Under the pieces are notes generated by a model. The model searched no databases, was not told the origin of the DNA, and saw only the letters and a list, made by a program, of their open reading frames with translations. A DNA stretch of 36,219 nt from Sphingomonadales bacterium (lineage in GTDB: Bacteria; Pseudomonadota; Alphaproteobacteria; Sphingomonadales; Kordiimonadaceae), in NCBI GenBank assembly GCA_011088215.1, contig JAALKD010000034.1, positions 1 to 36,219 of the forward strand, written 5' to 3'. Positions 25,829 through 34,133 of the stretch are shown here, piece by piece. The first letter of the stretch is position 1. Every line of letters begins with the position of its first letter. Both the position numbers and the translations under genes were made by a program.

Positions 25829-27796
25829 ATGCAAACGTTCATAACGGTTGGAATAGCCGTATCGCTATTACTTTCAGCGCCATCTCGCGCTACGCCAGAG
25901 CAGCAAACACAGGAAAACCAAGGCTGGGCACACTATGGTGGTTCCCTATCCGGAGACCGTTACGTTGCGCCATCGTCGATTTCACCGGAAACCATTAGCA
26001 ATCTCTCACCTGCGTGGGAATTCAGAACCGGGGATGCAACGAGTGGTGTCAAATATGGAGGCAGACCGTCAAAATTCAGGGCGACCCCGATCTTGCTGGA
26101 TGACAAGCTGATCTTTTCTACCGGCTTTAACCGTGTCTTTGCTATCAACCCAGAAACAGGCAAGCAGATATGGGCATTTAATCCAAAAGTTAACTTTTCG
26201 CGCGGCTATTCGGAAATGTTTACGTCCCGCGGTGTTGCTGGCAGGAAAAGCCTGTCAAAACACGGCAACCAGGTTTGCGGCGTTCAGATTTTTCTCGGCA
26301 CTCTGGATGCGCGGTTAATTGCCCTCGACGCGCGGACCGGTCGCAAATGTCCCAATTTCGGTGATAACGGCGAGATAGACTTGTCAGAAGGCATCCGGAA
26401 CTATCGTCGATGGGACTATTCTGTTACCTCACCGCCCATTATTGTTGATGATCTGGTGGTTGTGGGTTCCGCGATCGGCGACAATGGTGCGACTGAGCTG
26501 GAATCGGGTATCGTGCGAGCCTATCACGTCGTATCCGGCAACTTGGTCTGGTCATGGGACCCAATTCCCCGCGGCGTAGATCACCCTACCGCGACAAATT
26601 GGACTGATGGCTCCAATATGAAAACTGGCGGCGGAAATGTCTGGAGTGTCATGTCCGCCGACGTTGAACGCGACATCATATATCTCCCAACAACGTCACC
26701 TTCACCGGACTTTTACGGTGGAAAACGACTGGGGGACAATGCTTTTGCCAACTCGATTGTAGCGCTCAGGGCATCTACAGGTCAGTTTTTGTGGGGGTAT
26801 CAAACCGTTCGCCACGATTTGTGGGATTCAGATCTCGCATCACAACCTCTATTGTTCGATTACACTGACGCAAACGGCCAAACTAGGCCTGCATTGGCAC
26901 AAGCAACGAAGATGGGCTTTATTTTTGTACTCGATCGTGAAACCGGTGAACCCTTGCATGAAGTGCAAGAGCGCTGGGTTCCGCAAACCGACATACCCGG
27001 TGAACAAACCGCATCAACCCAACGTTTCCCTGCAATACAGTTACACACAACTGATGCACGCCCGCTACGTTTGTGGAACAACGGGCCTGATCATGCGGCC
27101 GTGTGCGCCAAATTGCTGGACGGGGTTCGGTACGAAGGAATATTTACACCACCAAGTCTGGAGGGAACTCTTCTATACCCCGGCAATGGCGGCGGCACCA
27201 ATTGGGGCTCGATGGCCTATAACCCTCAGGCAAAAATAGGTTACTTAACCGTCAATCGATTGCCGACCATAGTAAAACTAATCCCACGACCCGAATTTCG
27301 GTCTGCGAAAAGACGAGGAACACTAAATGGATTGCCCGCCCAGCATACTGCCCAAAATGGGGCGCCTTTTGGCATGGCACGAGTGGATGTTTATAACCCT
27401 GAAAATAGCCTGCCCTGTCTTGAGGGCCCCTGGGCTTCGGTCGTCGCTGTGGATTTGAACCAAGGAGCCATCTTGTGGGAAAAACCAGTTGGAGATGTGC
27501 CCGGTGTAAACAAGGGCACCAGAGCCAATAACTGGGGATTTTACGCCTCCGGGGGACCCATCGTTACAGCGGGTAACATCGTTATTATTGCATCGCCGTT
27601 CGATCAAAAACTACGTGCCCATAACGGAACAACAGGTGAAATGGTTTGGCACACTGATCTACCGGCCGGTGCTCACGCGACGCCAATGAGTTATCGGTTT
27701 AAGGGCCAGGACTATATTGTTGTTACCGCTGGCGGCAGGATGCCCGACAGTAATGAGCGAGGTGACTTCGTTGTTGCCTACAAGTTGAATAAATAG
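25829..27796 (+). CDS. Soluble periplasmic PQQ-dependent dehydrogenase (Gcd-like)
   Basis: A 655-residue quinoprotein. A cleavable signal peptide (about 1-21) replaces the N-terminal membrane domain of E. coli glucose dehydrogenase (Gcd), and the rest aligns with Gcd's propeller domain. Eight-bladed propeller repeats carry DART/GRKCPNFG and YEGIFTPPS. HDLWDSDLASQP around residue 330 includes the conserved Asp cluster. Lys361 (ATKMGFIFVLDR) matches the PQQ-contacting lysine of Gcd. The C-terminal blade is ATPMSYRFKGQDYIVVTAGG. Electrons would pass to quinone or a cytochrome, but no haem motif is present. The ATG follows AAAGAGGA. No PQQ biosynthesis genes are in the window. The substrate (sugar, alcohol or other) cannot be told from sequence. 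Confidence 0.88.
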   Translation: MQTFITVGIAVSLLLSAPSRATPEQQTQENQGWAHYGGSLSGDRYVAPSSISPETISNLSPAWEFRTGDATSGVKYGGRPSKFRATPILLDDKLIFSTGFNRVFAINPETGKQIWAFNPKVNFSRGYSEMFTSRGVAGRKSLSKHGNQVCGVQIFLGTLDARLIALDARTGRKCPNFGDNGEIDLSEGIRNYRRWDYSVTSPPIIVDDLVVVGSAIGDNGATELESGIVRAYHVVSGNLVWSWDPIPRGVDHPTATNWTDGSNMKTGGGNVWSVMSADVERDIIYLPTTSPSPDFYGGKRLGDNAFANSIVALRASTGQFLWGYQTVRHDLWDSDLASQPLLFDYTDANGQTRPALAQATKMGFIFVLDRETGEPLHEVQERWVPQTDIPGEQTASTQRFPAIQLHTTDARPLRLWNNGPDHAAVCAKLLDGVRYEGIFTPPSLEGTLLYPGNGGGTNWGSMAYNPQAKIGYLTVNRLPTIVKLIPRPEFRSAKRRGTLNGLPAQHTAQNGAPFGMARVDVYNPENSLPCLEGPWASVVAVDLNQGAILWEKPVGDVPGVNKGTRANNWGFYASGGPIVTAGNIVIIASPFDQKLRAHNGTTGEMVWHTDLPAGAHATPMSYRFKGQDYIVVTAGGRMPDSNERGDFVVAYKLNK

Positions 27797-27857
27797 ACTT
27801 TCATCGCCCCTGTACTATTGACTAAGATACGCCGAACACGGGACAAAGGGGCCTCAT

Positions 27858-29171
27858 ATGACTTCATTTACACGACGTAGATTCATTAACGGTGCGCTGG
27901 TGGCAGGTGCAGCGGGTGTTGTTTCAGCCAGCGCAAATGCGTCTGCGGTGCCTATCGTCGACCCTTCCGCATCGCCGCCCGAGATCGCAAGAGATGAAGC
28001 CTTTTGGCGCACAGTGGCAAATAATTTTGATGTCACTGATAAAATCACCAACCTGGAGAATGGCTATTGGGGCATTATGTCTACACCGGTTCTACAGGAA
28101 TATCAGCGCCTTAGTGCATGGGTGAACCGCGAAAACACCAATTTTGCCCGCTGGGACTTGGGGGAAACATATGTGGGTTTGCGCAAGCAAGTTGCTGAAT
28201 TCCTGAATGTCGACACCGATGAAATTGCCCTTACCCGCGGCGCTACAGAAGCACTTCAGGCCTTGATCGGCGGCTACAACCGCCTGTCGCCCGGCGACAC
28301 CGTTTTGTATGCTGATCTTGACTATTCCGAGATGAAAACCGCAATGCGCTGGTTGGCTGACCGCCGCGGCGCAGTGCCTGTAAAAGTGAACTTTCCAGAA
28401 CCCACCAAAGATAGACAACTGACCGAACAAGATATTTTGACCTTTTATGAGCGATCGCTTAATGCCAACCCGCGTACCAAGCTTTTGTTGCTGACCCACC
28501 TAAATAATTGGACAGGCCTTATCATTCCAGTGACCAAAATTGCCGCTATGGCAAAAGACCGAGGCATTGATGTTATTCTGGATGCGGCCCACTCGGTTGG
28601 CCAAGTAGACTTCGATATCAAGCAATTGGGCTGTGATTTTGTCGGCGTAAACCTGCACAAATGGGTCGGCGCACCACTTGGTTGCGGGGTTATTTATATC
28701 AACAAAGATCGTGTCGGCGATATCGATACCTATATGGCTAAATCACCGGAGTCCAACAAAGTCACAGCTCGCATTGATACCGGTACGGTCAACATGGCCG
28801 CCCATATGGCTATTCCTAAAACGCTGGAATTTCACAATCAAATCGGCACCGCGAACAAAGAAGCGAGGCTTCGTTACCTTCGAAGTATTTGGGTAGAAAA
28901 GGCACGCAGCATGAAGGGTGTAATCGTATTGACGCCCGATGATCCAACCATGGTTGCCGGGTTGACATCATTCCGGCTGGACGGCGTAACGACGACTGAG
29001 GAAAACAATGCATTGATGAAGCGTTTGGCGACCGAGTTCGGTGTTTTAACCACGCGCAGAACCGGGCCTTCCGCTGGCGATTGTATTAGAGTTACACCGT
29101 CCTTTTACAATAGCCCTGACGACATACACAAACTAGTCGAGGCGTTGGCGAAAATTACCAGAAACCTCTAA
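27858..29171 (+). CDS. Tat-exported class V PLP-dependent enzyme (isopenicillin N epimerase-like)
   Basis: A 437-residue fold-type I PLP enzyme. The N-terminus has a twin-arginine signal (TRRRFINGALVAGAAGVV, residues 5-22), so the folded, cofactor-loaded enzyme is probably exported. The catalytic domain belongs to the aminotransferase class V / CefD group. Asp242 in DVILDAAHSVGQVD contacts the PLP ring nitrogen. Lys268 in GVNLHKWVGAPLGCG is the Schiff-base lysine. A Gly/Thr segment, ALTRGATEAL, binds the phosphate. The ATG follows AAAGGGG. The gene follows the PQQ dehydrogenase by 61 bases and converges with a GNAT gene three bases away. The reaction (epimerase, desulfurase or lyase) is not predictable. 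Confidence 0.87.
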   Translation: MTSFTRRRFINGALVAGAAGVVSASANASAVPIVDPSASPPEIARDEAFWRTVANNFDVTDKITNLENGYWGIMSTPVLQEYQRLSAWVNRENTNFARWDLGETYVGLRKQVAEFLNVDTDEIALTRGATEALQALIGGYNRLSPGDTVLYADLDYSEMKTAMRWLADRRGAVPVKVNFPEPTKDRQLTEQDILTFYERSLNANPRTKLLLLTHLNNWTGLIIPVTKIAAMAKDRGIDVILDAAHSVGQVDFDIKQLGCDFVGVNLHKWVGAPLGCGVIYINKDRVGDIDTYMAKSPESNKVTARIDTGTVNMAAHMAIPKTLEFHNQIGTANKEARLRYLRSIWVEKARSMKGVIVLTPDDPTMVAGLTSFRLDGVTTTEENNALMKRLATEFGVLTTRRTGPSAGDCIRVTPSFYNSPDDIHKLVEALAKITRNL

Positions 29172-29174
29172 ACT

Positions 29175-29618
29175 TCAACCGCGATAGGCACCACTGCCAA
29201 GTTTTTCCATGATAATTTCCGGCTTACTAAGCGCCGTGAAACCAAATTTTTTGTACAAATGGTGCATATCCGACGTCGCCAACAATTGCCTGCGTAATCC
29301 CTGCAAATCAGGGTGTGCAGTTATTGTCTCCATCATTAAATTTCCCAGGCCGAGGCTCCGGTGGGAGGGGTCGATATAAACATCGGCCAAATAGCCATAG
29401 GTCGCCCTATCTGTTATCATCCGGGCCACGCCCACTTGACCATCGCTTTTGTGTACCAGATGGAATGCCAATGAATTAGCAAAAGCCCGCGCTACGATAT
29501 CGGAGGAAATACCTTTCGACCAGTAGGCGTCCTGCGATAGCCACCTGTGAACGCGTTCAAGATCAAAGTCGGCAGGATCAGTTGAGACCCTGTATGTGCC
29601 ACGCGCTCGAACAGTCAT
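29175..29618 (-). CDS. GNAT-family N-acetyltransferase
   Basis: A 147-residue single-domain acetyltransferase. Motif A is YLADVYIDPSHRSLGLGNLM, with RSLGLGN as the CoA pyrophosphate loop. Motif B ends in HHLYKKFGF. The longer frame to 29660 lies inside holC. The start ATG at 29618 shares one base with the holC stop (TGATG), and the protein then opens with MTVRARGTYR, as is usual for this subgroup. It is therefore translationally coupled to holC and pepA upstream. The substrate is unknown. Confidence 0.88.
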   Translation of the reverse strand: MTVRARGTYRVSTDPADFDLERVHRWLSQDAYWSKGISSDIVARAFANSLAFHLVHKSDGQVGVARMITDRATYGYLADVYIDPSHRSLGLGNLMMETITAHPDLQGLRRQLLATSDMHHLYKKFGFTALSKPEIIMEKLGSGAYRG

Positions 29619-30067
29619 CAGGCTTTCTGCTCCCAACCACCCATTTCCTTCTGTTGCCAATAAGACATTGAATAATCACCGCCCTTCCACGCCTTCCAGT
29701 CTTCCCTAGCAGCAGCCACAATGGTTTCGTCACGGCCATCAAACATGTACAGACACCGGTCATAATGATCAAAACTAGTAACGTCAGTTGCATTTATCAG
29801 CACCAAAACAGTTGACCCGTTTGGATTGTCATCAGTGGTTGTGAGGAAAAAAGTTTGGTCGCCAGGGTGCTCGCAGCCGTCTTTATCATGAGGCAGAAAG
29901 CTTTCTGCGTCGAAATCCCACAGGGCTTTGTCCAAACTGTCGATCACGGTCTGATCAGCAGCCTTTATCACCGCACGCAAACCCGCGTCACTGACTTTTA
30001 CCATCAGTTTGGGTAGTGCCTCACCCAGTGCTTGCCTTTGGAGATGATAAAAGCGGATATCTTTCAC
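29618..30067 (-). CDS. holC: DNA polymerase III chi subunit
   Basis: A 149-residue HolC protein. Chi links the clamp loader (through psi where present) to single-strand-binding protein. Recognisable family pattern: IRFYHLQRQALGEALPKLM at the start, AGLRAVIKAAD, LDKALWDFDAESFLPH, and VLVLINATDV in the middle. The C-terminus (GRDETIVAAAREDWKAWK) is typical of alphaproteobacterial chi. It lies 12 bases downstream of pepA, a common pairing, and overlaps the following GNAT gene by one base. Confidence 0.93.
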   Translation of the reverse strand: MKDIRFYHLQRQALGEALPKLMVKVSDAGLRAVIKAADQTVIDSLDKALWDFDAESFLPHDKDGCEHPGDQTFFLTTTDDNPNGSTVLVLINATDVTSFDHYDRCLYMFDGRDETIVAAAREDWKAWKGGDYSMSYWQQKEMGGWEQKA

Positions 30068-30079
30068 GTGGCTACTCCA

Positions 30080-31549
30080 TCAGCTTTCGCAGTTATCCGC
30101 CACAAAACGATCAAGCAGGCGCACGCCAAACCCGGTTCCGCCTTTTTCCGAGAGCGGTAGGTCTTTCTCAGACCAAACCGTTCCAGCGATATCCAGATGT
30201 ACCCAAGGCACATCATTGGCAAAACGCTTGAGGAACTGCGCAGCAGTTATTGAACCGGCTGCCGGACCGCCCAGGTTTTTCATGTCTGCAGTCGGACAGT
30301 CGATCAACTTGTCATAATTAGCATGAACCGGCATGCGCCATACCTTGTCGCCAGTATCTGTGCCCGCTTTCGAAATCTGGCTCGCCAAGTCGTCGCTGTC
30401 ACTGAACAGCCCCGCATGTTCATGGCCGAGACTGGTGATAATTGCACCAGTTAATGTCGCCAAATCGATCATAAACTTGGGCTTGAAGCGGTCTTGCGTG
30501 TACCACAGCGCGTCGGCCAAGACCAAACGTCCTTCCGCATCTGTATTCAAGATTTCTATGGTTTGCCCCGACATACTAGTAACCACATCACCAGGGCGCT
30601 GCGCCGTGCTGGACGGCATATTTTCAACCAAACCAACGGTCGCCACCACATTAACTTTGGCTTTCCTGCCAGCCAATGCTTTCATCAAACCAACAACTGT
30701 ACCGGCGCCGCCCATGTCCCATTTCATCTGCTCCATACCCGGACCAGGTTTGAGCGAAATACCGCCCGTATCAAAAGTTACCCCTTTGCCGACGAAGGAA
30801 ATAGGCTGTTCGTCCTTGCCAGCCCCGTTCCAGCGCATGATAACAAGCTGGCTTTCAAAAGCGGAACCCTGCCCCACGCCGAGTAATGCGCCCATACCCA
30901 GTTTGGTCATTTCTGCTTCACCCAGTACTTCGACATCCACTCCAAGCGACGCCAGACCGCGGATTTCCTCAGCGAAACTTTCTGGGTGCAAAATATTCGC
31001 AGGCTCAAAGACCAAGTCACGGGTCATAAATACGCCGTCGCTCACTCTCTGTCGCCCAGCAAAGGCTTCAGTATTTTTTTGAGGTGTAGACGTCAGTACT
31101 GCTACCTTTTCGAGCGTCGGTTTTTTCGCTTCAGGCTCTTTTGTTCGATATTTGTCGAAACGATAACTTCGCAGCAACGCCCCTTCCGCAAGGCTAACCG
31201 CGTCCACATCGACGTGGTCGGCGACAACCGAAACCGATTTACTACCGGATGCCGAAAGCACCGCACTAACAGCCCCACCAATTTCAACCCAATCCGCTTC
31301 TGCCAGCTCGCTTGTCTCGCCGATACCTACGAGCAATATACGCTCGGCCTTTATGCCATTGGGTGCAACAATGTCCTGGGTTTGACCGGATGCCCCAGTA
31401 AAACGGCCAATATCTCTGGCCTTTGACAACGCACCCGACACTGCTGCATCGGCTTCCGCCGCCAATCCAGCAAAAGGTTTGTCCTTTTCAACTAAAAACG
31501 CAACTGCACCCTCTTTTGGCAGTTCAATTGATGCAAAGCTTATCTGCAT
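30080..31549 (-). CDS. pepA: Leucyl aminopeptidase (M17, PepA)
   Basis: A 489-residue cytosolic two-metal aminopeptidase that removes N-terminal residues. PepA homologues in some bacteria also bind DNA. The M17 metal ligands are all present: Lys255 and Asp260 (GKGVTFDTGG), Asp278 (KWDMGG), Asp337 and Glu339 (NTDAEGRLVLADA, the family signature). The N-terminal alpha/beta domain spans about 1-160. An ATG at 31564 would add five residues, but only ATG 31549 has a ribosome site (GAGGGA). The gene heads a pepA-holC-GNAT operon, divergent from lptD. Confidence 0.97.
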   Translation of the reverse strand: MQISFASIELPKEGAVAFLVEKDKPFAGLAAEADAAVSGALSKARDIGRFTGASGQTQDIVAPNGIKAERILLVGIGETSELAEADWVEIGGAVSAVLSASGSKSVSVVADHVDVDAVSLAEGALLRSYRFDKYRTKEPEAKKPTLEKVAVLTSTPQKNTEAFAGRQRVSDGVFMTRDLVFEPANILHPESFAEEIRGLASLGVDVEVLGEAEMTKLGMGALLGVGQGSAFESQLVIMRWNGAGKDEQPISFVGKGVTFDTGGISLKPGPGMEQMKWDMGGAGTVVGLMKALAGRKAKVNVVATVGLVENMPSSTAQRPGDVVTSMSGQTIEILNTDAEGRLVLADALWYTQDRFKPKFMIDLATLTGAIITSLGHEHAGLFSDSDDLASQISKAGTDTGDKVWRMPVHANYDKLIDCPTADMKNLGGPAAGSITAAQFLKRFANDVPWVHLDIAGTVWSEKDLPLSEKGGTGFGVRLLDRFVADNCES

Positions 31550-31552
31550 AGA

Positions 31553-31558
31553 TCCCTC
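31553..31558 (-). promoter_or_regulatory. Ribosome binding site choosing the pepA start at 31549
   Basis: On the minus strand this is GAGGGA, three bases before ATG 31549. The alternative ATG 31564 has no comparable site, so the shorter 489-residue product is preferred. Confidence 0.6.
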
Positions 31559-31609
31559 AATCATTTAACTGTGTTAATCTGCCGCCCCCACCGAACGCGC
31601 CAGCCATTA

Positions 31610-31628
31610 ATTACTTCCACAAAGTAAT
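31610..31628. promoter_or_regulatory. Perfect dyad in the pepA/lptD divergent region
   Basis: ATTACTT-CCACA-AAGTAAT is an exact 7-base inverted repeat with a five-base spacer, 61 bases upstream of the pepA start and inside the 262-base divergent gap. The gap otherwise shows only a repeated ATCGGTAA (31680-31687 and 31716-31723). This may be an operator; the binding factor is unknown. Confidence 0.4.
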
Positions 31629-31811
31629 GCCTTCTAAACTTCTGCATGGCAAGCGCCCGCCCTCTAAAATGCCATAATTATCGGTAACAAGCGGATTTCC
31701 TTTTGGGATTAAGTGATCGGTAATTGCGATTGTGTTCAATCACGGCTATCAAGTCACAAACAGATTGGCCAAAGTAATATTTGAGGTCATCGCAATCGAC
31801 GAGAAGCAGCT

Positions 31812-34067
31812 GTGCCCGATAACAAAATAACCCCTTATGTATTGGCACCCTGCGTTGGGCGCGCCTGCCTGTTGGCTGGGACTATTCTGGCGTCGGCAAT
31901 GATTCCGATGGCAACCACCAACGCCCAGAGCGATTCGCCTTCTAAAAAGCTAGAGGAGTCGACAGGTGAAAAGGTTGAATTAGTTGCGGATCAACTAACC
32001 TATGACCCCGACACAGGTGATATCAGAGCCATGGGCAACGTTGAGCTTGCCCGTGAAGGTTATACACTCAAGGCTGGTGAGGTTTTCTACAACGAGACCT
32101 CCGGAGAGGCGCGCGCTGTCGGTGCCGTTGAGCTTGTTACCCCAAGTGGTGATCGAATTATTGCCCCCCAGATACTGCTGCAAAACCAATTAAAAGACGC
32201 CTTTGTTGAAAATATTCGCTTGATTATGGCTGACGGCGCGCAGGCTGTTGCCGCGACGGGTGAGCGCATCGAAGATACTGGCCGTACTATTCTCAAGCGC
32301 GCGTCCTACAGTCCTTGTAAAGGATGTGCAGATGGTAGTGGCAAGAAACCACTATGGCAGTTAAAAGCAGTGAGAGTTGTTCACGATAAAGGCAAGCGGC
32401 GCCTTTATTATAAAGATGCCATTCTCGAGGTACTTGGAGTCCCCATATTCTGGACGCCCTATTTCTCACATCCAGACCCAACCGTAGACCGCGCCAGCGG
32501 ACTTTTACCGCTGGATATTCAAACCAGCAGAAACCTGGGTTTCGTCGCTGGTATCCCATATTATCATGTCTTCAATGACAGCATCGACGCGACAATTACA
32601 CCTGTTTATACAACGCGCGAGGGCTTTGTTTTAAAAGGACAGTACCGTCAGAACATCGGTGTTGGGCAATTTAGTTTCGATGGGAGCATTACCCGAGCGG
32701 ACCAACGCGATATTAACAACCTTCGAACTGGCACCAAGGAAACCCGCGGACATATCTCGTCGCAAGGCCGCTTCCAGCACGGCGAGCGATGGCGCTCCAC
32801 TTACCAAATCAATTATGCGTCTGACGACACATACCTTGGCCGCTATGAAATATCGGACGCCGATACATTGGTCAGCGAATATTTGCTCGAGGGTTTTTTC
32901 GGTGCCTCGTATATATCATCGCGCGCAATTGCATTTCAGGGGCTGAGGCTTGAAGATGACGGTGGCAAAGCAGCCTTTGCATTGCCGCTGATCGACGCTG
33001 AATACATTCCCAACTACAAGCCGCTCGGTGGCACCGTCAGCCTTCGCGGCAACGCCCTTGCATTGCACAGAACCGACGGCCTTGATACCCAGCGGCTCTC
33101 ATTAATTGCTAACTGGCAACGGCGCTGGATAACACCAAACGGCTTTGTGCTGGATGTAGATGCTCTAGCGCGAAGTGACCTGTATAACCTGGATGCCGCC
33201 GACCAACCCGATGACCAGGCATTTGCCGGCTCTTTTGGAGGCACATCAGGCAGTGAATGGCGAAGATTGGCGCGCTTAACTGCGACTGTTAGTTGGCCTC
33301 TGGTGAAATACGGCGCAAGCGGCACCCTCACCGTTGAACCCATTACTGAAATTAGCGTGTCGCCGAGACGCGGTACACCGGACAGTATTGTAAACGAAGA
33401 CAGCCGGGCGTTTGAACTTTCGGACCTCAATCTGTTTTCTGCTGATCGAACTAGCGGATTTGATCTTTGGGAAGAAGGAAGCCGGGCGACATTTGGCGTT
33501 CGATGGCGCTACGAAGGCAATGACCTGACAACAGACGTTCTTGTCGGCCAGTCGTGGCGAATATCTGGCCAACAAGTGGTACTGGCAGACGGCATCGGCC
33601 TCGAGGGAAATTCATCTGATATCGTTGGCCGAACCTATTTAAGCTATAAAGGTTGGATTGATTTTGAACATCGCTACCGGCTTGACGACAAAAGCTTCAA
33701 AATGCGTAGAAATGATATTGATGTCACTTTCGGCGACGGCAAGAAAAGTCTGCGTGCCGGTTATACTAGGTTGAACCGCAATTTGCCATTCATCAACCGC
33801 GAAGATCGGGAAGAAATTCGGGTAAGTGGCTTTTATAAAATTGATAAAAACTGGAAATTAACTGGCACCTGGACACGGCGCCTTGAAGGGGCCGAATTGC
33901 CATCGTTAATTGAAGATTCAGGCCCGGTACAGTATAGTGTTGGTGTTGAATATCAGAACGAATGCATAGAGTTGGGACTACGCCTTAGAGAAACATTTAC
34001 CCGCGACCGCGATGTCGAACCCGGCACTTCCATCATGTTCCGGTTAAAATTGACGAATTTGGGGTAG
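31812..34067 (+). CDS. lptD: LPS-assembly outer-membrane protein LptD
   Basis: LptD, with lipoprotein LptE, inserts lipopolysaccharide into the outer membrane. The 751-residue protein begins at GTG 31812, with GAGAAG upstream. A signal peptide ends near TTNAQS (about residue 39). The OstA/LptA-like N-domain runs from 54 to 135 (LVADQLTYDPDTGDIRAMGN). Cys169 and Cys172 (SPCKGC) lie at the hinge, and a single further mature cysteine (718, NECIEL) is near the C-terminus, a set that could form the disulfide needed for assembly. The rest is a beta-barrel with alternating strands, ending in MFRLKLTNLG. It is followed by surA, which chaperones LptD. LptF and LptG are not adjacent. Confidence 0.95.
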   Translation: MPDNKITPYVLAPCVGRACLLAGTILASAMIPMATTNAQSDSPSKKLEESTGEKVELVADQLTYDPDTGDIRAMGNVELAREGYTLKAGEVFYNETSGEARAVGAVELVTPSGDRIIAPQILLQNQLKDAFVENIRLIMADGAQAVAATGERIEDTGRTILKRASYSPCKGCADGSGKKPLWQLKAVRVVHDKGKRRLYYKDAILEVLGVPIFWTPYFSHPDPTVDRASGLLPLDIQTSRNLGFVAGIPYYHVFNDSIDATITPVYTTREGFVLKGQYRQNIGVGQFSFDGSITRADQRDINNLRTGTKETRGHISSQGRFQHGERWRSTYQINYASDDTYLGRYEISDADTLVSEYLLEGFFGASYISSRAIAFQGLRLEDDGGKAAFALPLIDAEYIPNYKPLGGTVSLRGNALALHRTDGLDTQRLSLIANWQRRWITPNGFVLDVDALARSDLYNLDAADQPDDQAFAGSFGGTSGSEWRRLARLTATVSWPLVKYGASGTLTVEPITEISVSPRRGTPDSIVNEDSRAFELSDLNLFSADRTSGFDLWEEGSRATFGVRWRYEGNDLTTDVLVGQSWRISGQQVVLADGIGLEGNSSDIVGRTYLSYKGWIDFEHRYRLDDKSFKMRRNDIDVTFGDGKKSLRAGYTRLNRNLPFINREDREEIRVSGFYKIDKNWKLTGTWTRRLEGAELPSLIEDSGPVQYSVGVEYQNECIELGLRLRETFTRDRDVEPGTSIMFRLKLTNLG

Positions 34068-34133
34068 TTAATCACTGCGAAAGCCGCTAAAAGGCTAGCT
34101 GAACTGCCTCTATATAGAAGAAACCTGTCGACC

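Noticed and set aside
30333..31082. 249-codon plus-strand open frame
   Set aside because: It is antisense to pepA, whose metal-site motifs are intact; low-complexity Ser/Pro/Thr composition is typical of an opposite-strand shadow.
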